Assembly: GCF_014168815.1 (NCBI RefSeq)
Contig: NZ_AP021972.1
Coordinates: 372,001-436,000, forward strand
Source of the DNA: Klebsiella sp. WP3-W18-ESBL-02
GTDB lineage: Bacteria > Pseudomonadota > Gammaproteobacteria > Enterobacterales > Enterobacteriaceae
Direction: 5' to 3'
Length of the DNA: 64,000 bases
The notes beneath the pieces are model-generated. The model saw only the letters and a program-made list of their open reading frames with translations, did no database searches and was not told the origin of the DNA. A program made the translations under genes and the position numbers. Positions 54,817 to 64,000 of the stretch are shown one piece after another (position 1 is the first letter of the stretch; the number at the start of each line of letters is the position of its first letter).

Positions 54817-54835
54817 GAGAATGATTATCGTTAGC
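54817..54835. promoter_or_regulatory. Fur-box-like site near the nfuA 3' end
   Basis: GAGAATGATTATCGTTAGC matches the 19-bp Fur consensus GATAATGATAATCATTATC at about 15 of 19 positions. It lies in the gap between gntT and nfuA, directly beside the nfuA terminator, with no gene start I can attach to it. The site may be fortuitous. Confidence 0.4.
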
Positions 54836-54877
54836 AAAAAAAAGGCCCGGGAGCGACGAAAACGCCTCACCCAGGCC
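54836..54877 (-). terminator. Probable nfuA terminator
   Basis: Read on the minus strand, GGCCTGGGTGAGGCG ... CGCTCCCGGGCC forms an imperfect stem followed by eight T residues, about 65 bp past the nfuA stop. Confidence 0.7.
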
Positions 54878-54942
54878 GCGTTGACCGCCATCCGGAGCCG
54901 ACGTGATATCGCTCCGGCACATGACGGCGTCTGGCCGATAGC

Positions 54943-55518
54943 TTAGTAGTAGGAGTGCTCGCCGCGCTGGTGCTCGGTGAGATCGCGCACGCCTTTCAGG
55001 TCAGGGAACTCGGCCAGCAGCTGTTTCTCAATGCCGTCTTTCAGCGTGACATCGATCATCGAGCAGCCGTTACAGCCGCCGCCAAACTGCAGAATGGCGT
55101 AACCGTCGTCGGTGATTTCCATCAGCGACACGCGGCCGCCATGGCCTGCCAGCTGCGGGTTAACCTGCGACTGCAGCATGTATTCCACGCGCTCCATCAG
55201 CGGGGCGTCGTCGGACACTTTACGCATTTTGGCGTTTGGCGCTTTCAGCGTCAGCTGGGAGCCCAACTGATCGGTAACGAAATCAATTTCCGCATCTTCC
55301 AGATACGGAGCGCTCAACTCGTCGACATAGGCGGTGAGCTGTTCAAATTTCAGGGCTGTATCACTTGCTTCCACCGCATCCGGCGGGCAGTAAGAAACGC
55401 CGCATTCTGCGTTAGGCGTACCAGGGTTAATCACAAATACGCGGATTTGTGTCCCTTCTTCCTGATTTTGCAGAAGTTTGGCAAAGTGCGCTTGCGCAGT
55501 ATCGGAAATACGGATCAT
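54943..55518 (-). CDS. nfuA: Fe/S biogenesis protein NfuA
   Basis: NfuA is a carrier that delivers 4Fe-4S clusters to target enzymes, especially under oxidative stress or low iron. It has 191 residues. A degenerate A-type N-domain (about 1-95) precedes a Nfu domain with the cluster-binding pair GGGCNGCS (C149 and C152). It is separate from gntX by about 60 bp. Confidence 0.97.
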   Translation of the reverse strand: MIRISDTAQAHFAKLLQNQEEGTQIRVFVINPGTPNAECGVSYCPPDAVEASDTALKFEQLTAYVDELSAPYLEDAEIDFVTDQLGSQLTLKAPNAKMRKVSDDAPLMERVEYMLQSQVNPQLAGHGGRVSLMEITDDGYAILQFGGGCNGCSMIDVTLKDGIEKQLLAEFPDLKGVRDLTEHQRGEHSYY

Positions 55519-55576
55519 AGCTTTGACCTAATAGTTGACTACTTTAGTTGGTTATAATACGCCCATCGCTGGGGGT

Positions 55577-56251
55577 CTACAAGGTGCGGCACAGACACCA
55601 TACCTGAACGCTCGCCGCGCCGTTTTGCAAAAGCAGGCGGGAAATCTCGGCAACGGTACTGCCCGTGGTGACGACATCATCCACAATAACCATATGGCGA
55701 CCCTGCAACGGTAATTCAAGCTGGAAGGCGTGCTTCAGGTTGTGTTTACGCAGCCTGGCGCTGAGCTGATGCTGCGTGGCAGTGGGGCGAACGCGCGTCA
55801 TCGCCCGCGACTGATAGCGGAGGCTCAGCCAGCGCGCCAGCGGGCGGCACAGTAGTTCACTTTGATTATAACCTCGCCGCCAGTGGCGGCGCTGCCACAG
55901 CGGCACGCTGATGAGCTGCTGTGGGGCGGGCAAATCGCTGCGCTGGCGTACGGCAAGCAGCAGTAGCCGCGCGAGGGCCGGCGCCAGCTCGGCCGTGCCG
56001 CTGAATTTAAAACGATGAATCAGCGTGCTCAGCGGCGGGTGGTAATCGCTAATTGCCACCAGACGCTGCCACGGCGGCGGTTTTTGTACACAACGGCCGC
56101 ACGGCGTATGCGCCGTTGCCGAGGGTAAACCACACTGCGGGCAACGCCCCTGACGGGCAAACAGCGCCCGGGTGCAGCGTGAGCAGATGCCCCATGCCGG
56201 CCGCGCCAGCGGCATTTGGCATAGCCAGCACGCGCTGTGGACTGTTAGCAT
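55577..56251 (-). CDS. gntX: Phosphoribosyltransferase-like competence protein GntX (ComF family)
   Basis: The protein has 224 residues. Four-cysteine zinc-ribbon-like motifs occur at the N-terminus (CWLC, CSRC, CPQC, CGRC). A phosphoribosyltransferase-type C-terminus has the motif VIVDDVVTTGSTVAEI. ComF relatives take part in DNA uptake in competent bacteria, and E. coli GntX was reported to aid growth on DNA. Its biochemical role is unknown. It is divergent from bioH. Confidence 0.93.
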   Translation of the reverse strand: MLTVHSACWLCQMPLARPAWGICSRCTRALFARQGRCPQCGLPSATAHTPCGRCVQKPPPWQRLVAISDYHPPLSTLIHRFKFSGTAELAPALARLLLLAVRQRSDLPAPQQLISVPLWQRRHWRRGYNQSELLCRPLARWLSLRYQSRAMTRVRPTATQHQLSARLRKHNLKHAFQLELPLQGRHMVIVDDVVTTGSTVAEISRLLLQNGAASVQVWCLCRTL

Positions 56252-56289
56252 AATCCCTCCTTAAGGCGAAGAAATGAGAACGATAGCTG

Positions 56290-57066
56290 ATGAACGACAT
56301 CTGGTGGCAAACCACGGGCGAAGGAAATTGTCATCTTGTGCTGCTGCACGGATGGGGGCTGAATGCGCAGGTCTGGGATTGCATTGCGCCGGAATTAAAC
56401 GCGCACTTTACGCTACACCGGGTCGATCTACCGGGCTACGGACGCAGCGGCGGATTCGGCGCGCTGAGCCTGGAGGATATGGCTGAAAAGGTGCTGGAAA
56501 GCGCACCAGAACGCGCTATCTGGCTGGGCTGGAGTCTGGGCGGGCTGGTCGCAAGCCAGGTGGCATTGCGCCATCCGCAGCGCGTGCAGGCGCTGGTCAC
56601 CGTGGCCTCGTCCCCGTGCTTTAGCGCTCATGGCGACTGGCCGGGCATCAAGCCGGAGGTCCTGAGCGGCTTCCAGCAGCAGTTGAGCGAAGATTTCCAG
56701 CGGACCGTGGAACGTTTCCTGGCGCTGCAAACGTTGGGCACCGAAAGCGCACGTCAGGATGCGCGGGCGCTCAAGCAAACGGTGCTGTCGCTGCCGATGC
56801 CGTCATCAGAGGTGCTCAACGGCGGCCTTGAGATCCTCAAAACCGCCGATCTGCGCGAGCCGCTGGCCGCGCTGACCGTGCCGTTCCTGCGCCTGTACGG
56901 CCGGCTCGACGGCCTGGTGCCGCGCAGGATCATCCCGCAGCTGGACGCCCTGTGGCCGCAGAGCCAATCGCAGGTGTTTGATAAGGCAGCCCATGCGCCG
57001 TTTATCTCGCACCCGCTGGCGTTCTGCGCGCCGCTGCTCGCGCTGAAAACGCAATTGCAGAATTAA
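56290..57066 (+). CDS. bioH: Pimeloyl-[acyl-carrier protein] methyl ester esterase BioH
   Basis: BioH removes the methyl group from pimeloyl-ACP methyl ester, ending biotin side-chain elongation. It is an alpha/beta hydrolase of 258 residues. The catalytic triad is Ser82 (GWSLGG), Asp207 and His235 (AAHAPF), the same as in E. coli. It is divergent from gntX, with 38 bp between starts. Confidence 0.97.
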   Translation: MNDIWWQTTGEGNCHLVLLHGWGLNAQVWDCIAPELNAHFTLHRVDLPGYGRSGGFGALSLEDMAEKVLESAPERAIWLGWSLGGLVASQVALRHPQRVQALVTVASSPCFSAHGDWPGIKPEVLSGFQQQLSEDFQRTVERFLALQTLGTESARQDARALKQTVLSLPMPSSEVLNGGLEILKTADLREPLAALTVPFLRLYGRLDGLVPRRIIPQLDALWPQSQSQVFDKAAHAPFISHPLAFCAPLLALKTQLQN

Positions 57067-57179
57067 TTATGTCGCCACGTGGTAAAAAAGATTTTCGTAG
57101 CAATACTTAAGCTGTTGCGCAGGTGAAAGTTTCACTCGACGAGCGCAGCGCAAATAACAACCTTAAGGAGAGTAGAACG

Positions 57180-57449
57180 ATGAAACTTGTTACAGGTATT
57201 GTTGCATCTCTGGTGATTGGTTCCCTGTCTTTTGGCGCGTTTGCAGCAAAAGAGATTCAAAAGGATGATGTCGCGAAGATGAATTTGACCAAAGTTGGCA
57301 ATATCACCACCTCGCGTACCACCTCGCCGATGGACGCAAAACGCGATCTGTCGAAGAAAGCGGATGAAATGGGCGGGAAATACTTCGTGGTGATTGCGGG
57401 AGAGAAAAACGAGAAAACCGTTCACGCGAATGCGGACGTGTATAAATAA
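57180..57449 (+). CDS. DUF1471 (YhcN/BhsA/McbA) family secreted protein
   Basis: An 89-residue protein with signal peptide MKLVTGIVASLVIGSLSFGAFA and a short mature part, AKEIQKDDVAKMNLTKVGNI. It ends DEMGGKYFVVIAGEKNEKTVHANADVYK, a signature of this family of periplasmic stress-related proteins. The start at 57180 follows AAGGAGAG. The precise role is unknown. It sits between bioH and feoC, where E. coli has yhgA, and so is lineage-specific. A perfect palindrome follows. Confidence 0.88.
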   Translation: MKLVTGIVASLVIGSLSFGAFAAKEIQKDDVAKMNLTKVGNITTSRTTSPMDAKRDLSKKADEMGGKYFVVIAGEKNEKTVHANADVYK

Positions 57450-57465
57450 GTTCGGGGTCATTTCG

Positions 57466-57491
57466 CTCCGGCGCGACGCGTCGCGCCGGAG
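57466..57491. terminator. Perfect 26-bp palindrome between the DUF1471 gene and feoC
   Basis: CTCCGGCGCGACG and its exact reverse complement are joined without a loop (57466-57491). It lies in the 49-bp gap between convergent genes, so it can act as a hairpin terminator for both. No strong T tract is present. Confidence 0.7.
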
Positions 57492-57498
57492 TTCTGTG

Positions 57499-57735
57499 CT
57501 AACGAAGCGCCCACCACTCTCGTAAGCAGGCTTTCCCTTCCGGGCAGCTTTTGCAGCTGCCGGTCAGACAACCGTCGGGCTCTTCGTTGATTTTCACCAC
57601 TTTACCCATGGCTTCTAATCGGCTTAGCATGGCGTCGATCAGCGCTTGCGGCGTGTGCAGTTGGGCGCTGAGCTGTGTGGCCTCCATGCGTCCTTGCAGC
57701 GCCAGCATATCGCGTACTTCAATCAATGACGCCAT
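57499..57735 (-). CDS. feoC: [Fe-S]-dependent transcriptional repressor/accessory protein FeoC
   Basis: FeoC is a 78-residue winged-helix protein with four cysteines (C56, C61, C64, C70 in CLTGSCKSCPEGKAC) that can bind an Fe-S cluster. It stabilises FeoB in relatives. The start follows AAGGAGCG and is either of two adjacent ATGs. It is the last gene of feoABC. Confidence 0.95.
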   Translation of the reverse strand: MASLIEVRDMLALQGRMEATQLSAQLHTPQALIDAMLSRLEAMGKVVKINEEPDGCLTGSCKSCPEGKACLREWWALR

Positions 57736-57744
57736 CATCGCTCC

Positions 57745-60063
57745 TTAGTGGCAATCGCCGGTCGGGCTTGAGCAGCATGAGGTCGGCGTTTTACGCGTTG
57801 CCAGCAGGGAAACGTCCACACGGCTACGGGCACGGCGCAGCAGACCAATCACCACCACGTTGAACAGAATCACCGCCAGGATGCACACCAGGCTGTAGCG
57901 TGGGTGCTGGCTGAAGCTCACCGCCTGGTAGTACAACGTAGACAGTGAGTAGGCGATGTTCAGACCCCACAGAATGGAGAAGGTCATCCAGCCGCGGCTC
58001 GACTCACGGGCAATCGCCCCCATCACCGAGATGCACGGAACATAGAGCAGAACGAAAATCAGGTAGCTGTAGGCTGCTGCCGCGCTGCCGAATTTACTGC
58101 TCATCACGCCCATCGCGCCGGTTTCCATCACGCCGTCGCCTTTACTGGCTTCGATTGGGTTAGCCAGTACGCTCAGACTAAAGGTATCTTTCAGTCCTTG
58201 CCAGGTTTCATCTGCTGCGGCGATCAGCTCTTCACCCAGACTGAACTCCTGTGGGTTAAACTCTTCGTTCTGAATGTTTTCGGCGGTGTAGAGGGTGTTC
58301 AGCGTACCGACCACCACTTCTTTCGCCATTGCACCGGTAAACAGACCCACGGTGGCCTGCCAGTTATCATCATGCACGCCAATCGGTTTAAACACCGGGG
58401 TGATCGCGCGGCTGACGGAGGCCAGTGCGGAATCGTTGATGTTGTCGACGATTTTACCGCTGAAGGAGAAGCTGTTCAGCGCGCTCAGGAAGATACTGAC
58501 GATAACGATAACTTTACCTGCACGCAGTACGAAGCCTTTCAGGCGCTGCCAGGTCTGGATAATCAGGCTCTTAATGTGCGGTACGTGGTACACCGGCAGT
58601 TCCATCACGAACGGAGACGCTTCGCCGCGCATGATGGTGTATTTGAGCATCAGGCCGGTCAGAATGGCGATAACAATACCGAGCACGTACAGGGAGAAGA
58701 CCACCAGCGCGCCGCCCTGGCCAAAGAAGGCGGCGGCGAAGACGGCGAAGATAGCCAGACGCGCGCCGCAGGACATAAACGGCGCCATCATGATGGTCAT
58801 CAGGCGTTCACGCGGGGCATCGAGGGTCCGCGCGCCCATAACCGACGGTACGTTACAGCCGAAGCCGACGATCAGCGGCACGAACGATTTACCCGGCAGG
58901 CCCAGCGCCTGCATCAGGCGGTCCATGACGAATGCGGCACGGGCCATGTAGCCGGAATCTTCAAGGAAGGAGAGGAACAGGTACATCATGCCGATTTGCG
59001 GCACGAGCGGCAGCACGGTGTTGATACCGCCACCAATCCCTTGAGCCAGGAAAACGGTCAGCCAGTCCGGGAAGTGCAGCTGGTACCCAACCCACTGAAT
59101 ACCGTGGATAAAGATAGCAACGGAACCGCCGTCAAAGATGGGCTGCAACGCGCCGCCGATGTTAATCGCCAGCAAGAACATCAGGTACATCACAAACAGG
59201 AAAATCGGCAGACCCAGCACGCGGTTGAGGACGATTCTATCCATCGCGGCGGTGAAGCGGCTTGGCTCAGCGGTCAGCGTGTTGCTGACGGCATCGCAGA
59301 TAGCGGCAATGCTCTGGTAACGCGCATCGGCGATGTGCAACGCCGGGTCATCGAGCTCTTCGCTCAGGTGGGCCAGCGAAACGTCCAGCTTATGCGCGGC
59401 GTCACCGGCGTAGGCGCGGCTATAGATATCGCCCTCCAGCATCTGCATGCCCAGCCAGTTGCGCTGGCGTTCAGGAATATCCTGCGCCATTTCTTTCGCC
59501 AGATTGCTGGCCTCACGCAGCAGCGGCTGCGGGTAATGCACCAGCTCCAGCGGCTGATTGCCCTGGTGACGGTCGATGGCCATTTTCAACGCTTCAATGC
59601 CGCGGGCGCGGGTAGATACCAGCGGAACCACCGGGCAGCCGAGGCGGGCGGAAAGGGCATCAACGTCGATACGAATCTGCTGTTTCTCAGCGATATCGAG
59701 CATGTTCAGCGCAACCACGCACGGAATACCCAATTCGAGCAGCTGTAAGGTCAGGTACAGATTACGCTCCAGGTTGGAGGCGTCGACCACGTTAATCAGC
59801 AGATCGGCATCGCCGCTGAGAATATAGTGGCAGGCAATCTGTTCATCCAGTGAGGTTTGCGAAGAGATGGTGGTTAGCGAGTAGGTGCCCGGCAGGTCAA
59901 CCAGCGTGACCTGATGATCGGTGGTGGCGAAGGCCCCTTCTTTACGTTCTACCGTGACCCCTGCCCAGTTGCCCACGCGCTGACGTGCGCCGGTTAACTG
60001 ATTGAATAATGTTGTCTTGCCGGAATTAGGATTACCAATTAAACCGATGGTTAATTTTTTCAT
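57745..60063 (-). CDS. feoB: Ferrous iron transporter FeoB
   Basis: FeoB is an inner-membrane Fe2+ uptake protein with a cytoplasmic G-protein domain. It has 772 residues. The G1 loop GNPNSGKTT is at 10-18, G3 is DLPGTYSL and G4 NMLDIAEK. A helical GDP-dissociation domain (about 170-270) and about eight to ten membrane helices follow, with Gate motifs around FGCNVPSVMGAR and MMAPFMSCGARL. It lies between feoA (31 bp upstream) and feoC (9 bp downstream). Confidence 0.97.
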   Translation of the reverse strand: MKKLTIGLIGNPNSGKTTLFNQLTGARQRVGNWAGVTVERKEGAFATTDHQVTLVDLPGTYSLTTISSQTSLDEQIACHYILSGDADLLINVVDASNLERNLYLTLQLLELGIPCVVALNMLDIAEKQQIRIDVDALSARLGCPVVPLVSTRARGIEALKMAIDRHQGNQPLELVHYPQPLLREASNLAKEMAQDIPERQRNWLGMQMLEGDIYSRAYAGDAAHKLDVSLAHLSEELDDPALHIADARYQSIAAICDAVSNTLTAEPSRFTAAMDRIVLNRVLGLPIFLFVMYLMFLLAINIGGALQPIFDGGSVAIFIHGIQWVGYQLHFPDWLTVFLAQGIGGGINTVLPLVPQIGMMYLFLSFLEDSGYMARAAFVMDRLMQALGLPGKSFVPLIVGFGCNVPSVMGARTLDAPRERLMTIMMAPFMSCGARLAIFAVFAAAFFGQGGALVVFSLYVLGIVIAILTGLMLKYTIMRGEASPFVMELPVYHVPHIKSLIIQTWQRLKGFVLRAGKVIVIVSIFLSALNSFSFSGKIVDNINDSALASVSRAITPVFKPIGVHDDNWQATVGLFTGAMAKEVVVGTLNTLYTAENIQNEEFNPQEFSLGEELIAAADETWQGLKDTFSLSVLANPIEASKGDGVMETGAMGVMSSKFGSAAAAYSYLIFVLLYVPCISVMGAIARESSRGWMTFSILWGLNIAYSLSTLYYQAVSFSQHPRYSLVCILAVILFNVVVIGLLRRARSRVDVSLLATRKTPTSCCSSPTGDCH

Positions 60064-60094
60064 TTTTCAGACTCTTAGTGCCGGGCTGAAGTTA

Positions 60095-60319
60095 TTATGC
60101 GACGGACTCTAATTCTATTAACGCGAGATCTTTTTTACGCAGTACCAGGCTAACGCGGCGCGTTTCAATGTGAATGGGGTCACCTAACGGCGCAACGCGA
60201 ACCACATTAAATGATGAGCCTGGCAACATGCCCAGGGAGAGCAGTTTCTGACGATAAGCGGGGCTAATTTCGCGGGAAAAACCAACAATCTTCCACGCAG
60301 TATCCGGTGTAAATTGCAT
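60095..60319 (-). CDS. feoA: Ferrous iron transport protein FeoA
   Basis: FeoA is a 74-residue SH3-like cytoplasmic partner of FeoB. The sequence AYRQKLLSLGMLPGSSFNVVRVAPLGDPIHIETRRVSL is conserved. I start at 60319 (MQFTPDTAWK), as in E. coli. An in-frame ATG at 60394 would add 25 unconserved residues. It is the first gene of feoABC. Confidence 0.96.
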   Translation of the reverse strand: MQFTPDTAWKIVGFSREISPAYRQKLLSLGMLPGSSFNVVRVAPLGDPIHIETRRVSLVLRKKDLALIELESVA

Positions 60320-60670
60320 AGAACCTACTTGTAGTATCGCTAGCTGGACGAGGGGGTGCCGCATGCGGTCTGCTGGCTGCAAGGGCATCGTCAACGAATT
60401 AAGGTCTAAAAGTACTGTAAATGATGATAATGAGAATGGTTTTTATCATCAATACATAATATGCGATTGGCGATAATTTCGCGCATTATTTGCACTTTTT
60501 TTGATATGACTCAAGCAATGCATTGTAGCGATAAATGTATTAAATATTATTTTCTGTTCTTAATGTTTAATTAAGGTTTCATTGGTTAAGAAAATAAAAC
60601 ATGATGAGGCTTATTATTAAAAACCGATATGAAAGTAATAATGGCTAAGGCTCGTCATATATCGAGGAAG
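60320..60670 (-). promoter_or_regulatory. feoA control region with Fur and FNR sites
   Basis: An FNR box TTGATATGACTCAA lies at 60501-60514. A Fur-box-like GATAATGAGAATGGTTTTT lies at 60426-60444. Both lie upstream of feoA on its side, as expected for anaerobic induction and iron repression of feo. The rest (about 60520-60670) is AT-rich with no gene. Confidence 0.8.
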
Positions 60671-60675
60671 GAAAG

Positions 60676-60770
60676 GTAGGCCTGATAAGCGTAGCGCCAT
60701 CAGGCACAATGCGAGCACGTTGCCAGATGGCGGCGTACACGCCTTATCCGGCCTACAAACGGATAAGGCG
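60676..60770. repeat. BIME: two REP elements and a partial third
   Basis: GTAGGCCTGATAAGCGTAGC...CATCAGGC (60676-60704), GCCAGATGGCGGCGTAC...TTATCCGGCCTAC (60722-60757) and a loose GGATAAGGCG (60761-60770) lie between the feo region and the tex 3' end. Confidence 0.85.
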
Positions 60771-60778
60771 TTTATCGG

Positions 60779-63109
<2,331 letters not shown>

Positions 63110-63159
63110 GGCTTGGTTTCACTGTTAGGTCATAAAATCAGGGGACAGTTATACGGATT

Positions 63160-63179
63160 GACTGGCAAAAATGCCAGTC
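63160..63179. other. Stem-loop between tex and greB
   Basis: GACTGGCA/TGCCAGTC with a 4-nt A-rich loop lies in the 99-bp gap. It has no T tract in the greB direction. It may be a processing site or weak terminator. Confidence 0.5.
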
Positions 63180-63208
63180 ATCAGCGGGGGCTTCGGATTG
63201 TTCCGGCG

Positions 63209-63682
63209 CTATTTTACGTAGTCGATCGCATTCACGTACCAGCTGGCTTCACCCGCCGGGGTGTTCACCACCGCCAGGTCACCCACCTCTTTTTTCAGCA
63301 GCGCGCGGGCCATCGGCGAATCGATGGAGATATAGTCCTTGCGACCAAATATTTCATCGTAGCCAACGATACGAAAACGCTTGATGTCGCCGTCGTCGTT
63401 TTCAATCTCGACCCAGGCGCCAAAAAAGACTTTGCCTTCCTGCTGCGGCGAATAATCGACAATCCGCAGATTCTCCAGACATTTGGTTAAATAACGAACG
63501 CGGCGGTCAATTTCCCTTAAGCGTTTTTTATTATACTGATAGTCAGCATTTTCACTGCGATCGCCAAGGCTCGCGGCCCAGGTCACTTTTTTCGTTACCT
63601 CCGGACGTTCTTCACGCCAGAGATAATCCATCTCTTGTTTGAGCTTTTCGTACCCTTCGCGGGTGATCAACGGTGTTTTCAT
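63209..63682 (-). CDS. greB: Transcription elongation factor GreB
   Basis: GreB enters the RNA polymerase channel and stimulates cleavage of backtracked RNA. It has 157 residues. The N-terminal coiled coil carries the acidic tip DRSENADYQYNKKRLREIDRR, in which the Asp and Glu act at the active site. The C-terminal domain contains ISIDSPMARALLKKEVGD. It is divergent from ompR. Confidence 0.96.
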   Translation of the reverse strand: MKTPLITREGYEKLKQEMDYLWREERPEVTKKVTWAASLGDRSENADYQYNKKRLREIDRRVRYLTKCLENLRIVDYSPQQEGKVFFGAWVEIENDDGDIKRFRIVGYDEIFGRKDYISIDSPMARALLKKEVGDLAVVNTPAGEASWYVNAIDYVK

Positions 63683-63910
63683 CTTAAGTGCTTACCTGCT
63701 GCCGAGGAACCATTGCGCACAATACGTATTACGTGAGCATACCGACAGAATAAATAATGTGTATTAAGATTCATTGTATACTTAACTCGCTGTTAAATAT
63801 GCTTTGTAACAATTTAGCCTGGAATTTATACCAGATTTAGCTGGTCGCCAGCGCAGGCTTTTTTGAGAATACATGCGGATAATTGTTGCGAACCTTTGGG
63901 AGTAAAAACA

Positions 63911-64000
63911 ATGCAAGAGAATTATAAGATTCTGGTTGTGGATGACGATATGCGCCTGCGCGCGCTGCTGGAGCGTTATCTGACCGAGCAGGGTTTCCAG
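63911..64000 (+). CDS. ompR: Osmolarity response regulator OmpR, N-terminal part only
   Basis: The first 30 codons encode MQENYKILVVDDDMRLRALL, the receiver-domain start with the acidic pocket residues DDD. The gene runs off the right edge. OmpR controls ompF and ompC with the sensor EnvZ. The start ATG at 63911 follows GGGAGTAAAAAC. Confidence 0.95.
   Translation, partial: MQENYKILVVDDDMRLRALLERYLTEQGFQ

Noticed and set aside
54719..54946. Small ORFs of 64-67 residues between gntT and nfuA
   Set aside because: They overlap the nfuA terminator, lack a ribosome-binding site or family resemblance, and each mirrors the other strand.

Overview
The window is chromosomal DNA of a gammaproteobacterium of the family Enterobacteriaceae. 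Gene order and protein lengths follow the Escherichia coli rsmD-ftsYEX-rpoH to greB-ompR region almost throughout, but differences such as extra genes and the missing rtc and yhgA loci argue against E. coli itself. An Enterobacter/Klebsiella/Citrobacter/Kluyvera-type genus is likely. The species cannot be fixed from the sequence alone.

Layout. 1-4.9 kb: 5' end of rsmD, then ftsY-ftsE-ftsX (membrane targeting and cell division) and rpoH (heat-shock sigma). 5.2-13.7 kb: a GABA-type aminotransferase, then livJ, panM and livKHMGF (branched-chain amino acid ABC importer). 13.7-14.3 kb: a phd-doc type toxin-antitoxin pair, the clearest accessory insertion. 14.6-19.5 kb: ugpBAECQ (glycerol-3-phosphate and glycerophosphodiester uptake). 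19.5-24.4 kb: yhhA, ggt, yhhY, the iron-responsive small RNA RyhB, yhhX and yhhW. 24.5-29.6 kb: gntR, gntK-gntU (gluconate), yhgN and asd. 29.8-39.3 kb: glgBXCAP, the complete glycogen operon. 39.4-43.1 kb: glpD divergent from glpEGR. 43.2-44.6 kb: an orphan GPH-family sugar transporter. 44.8-52.7 kb: malT divergent from malPQ. 52.7-53.2 kb: REP-rich tandem duplications carrying remnants of the gntT 3' end. 53.2-57.1 kb: gntT, nfuA, gntX and bioH. 57.2-60.3 kb: a small DUF1471 secreted protein and feoABC (ferrous iron uptake). 60.8-64 kb: tex (yhgF), greB and the start of ompR.

Carbon storage and its use are linked here. glgBXCAP makes and breaks down glycogen, malPQ processes maltodextrins, glp and ugp feed glycerol-3-phosphate, and gntRKU/gntT handle gluconate. 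Regulatory signals readable in the DNA include a sigma-E promoter and DnaA boxes before rpoH, GntR operators before gntK and gntT, GlpR operators before glpD, MalT boxes before malP, FNR and Fur sites before feoA, and a Fur box before ryhB. REP/BIME palindromes occupy many 3' intergenic gaps.

I found no undescribed defence system, prophage, CRISPR array or biosynthetic cluster. The most unusual items are the phd-doc insertion, the gntT-tail duplications, the repeat-expanded acidic domain of FtsY, and a few lineage-specific single genes.
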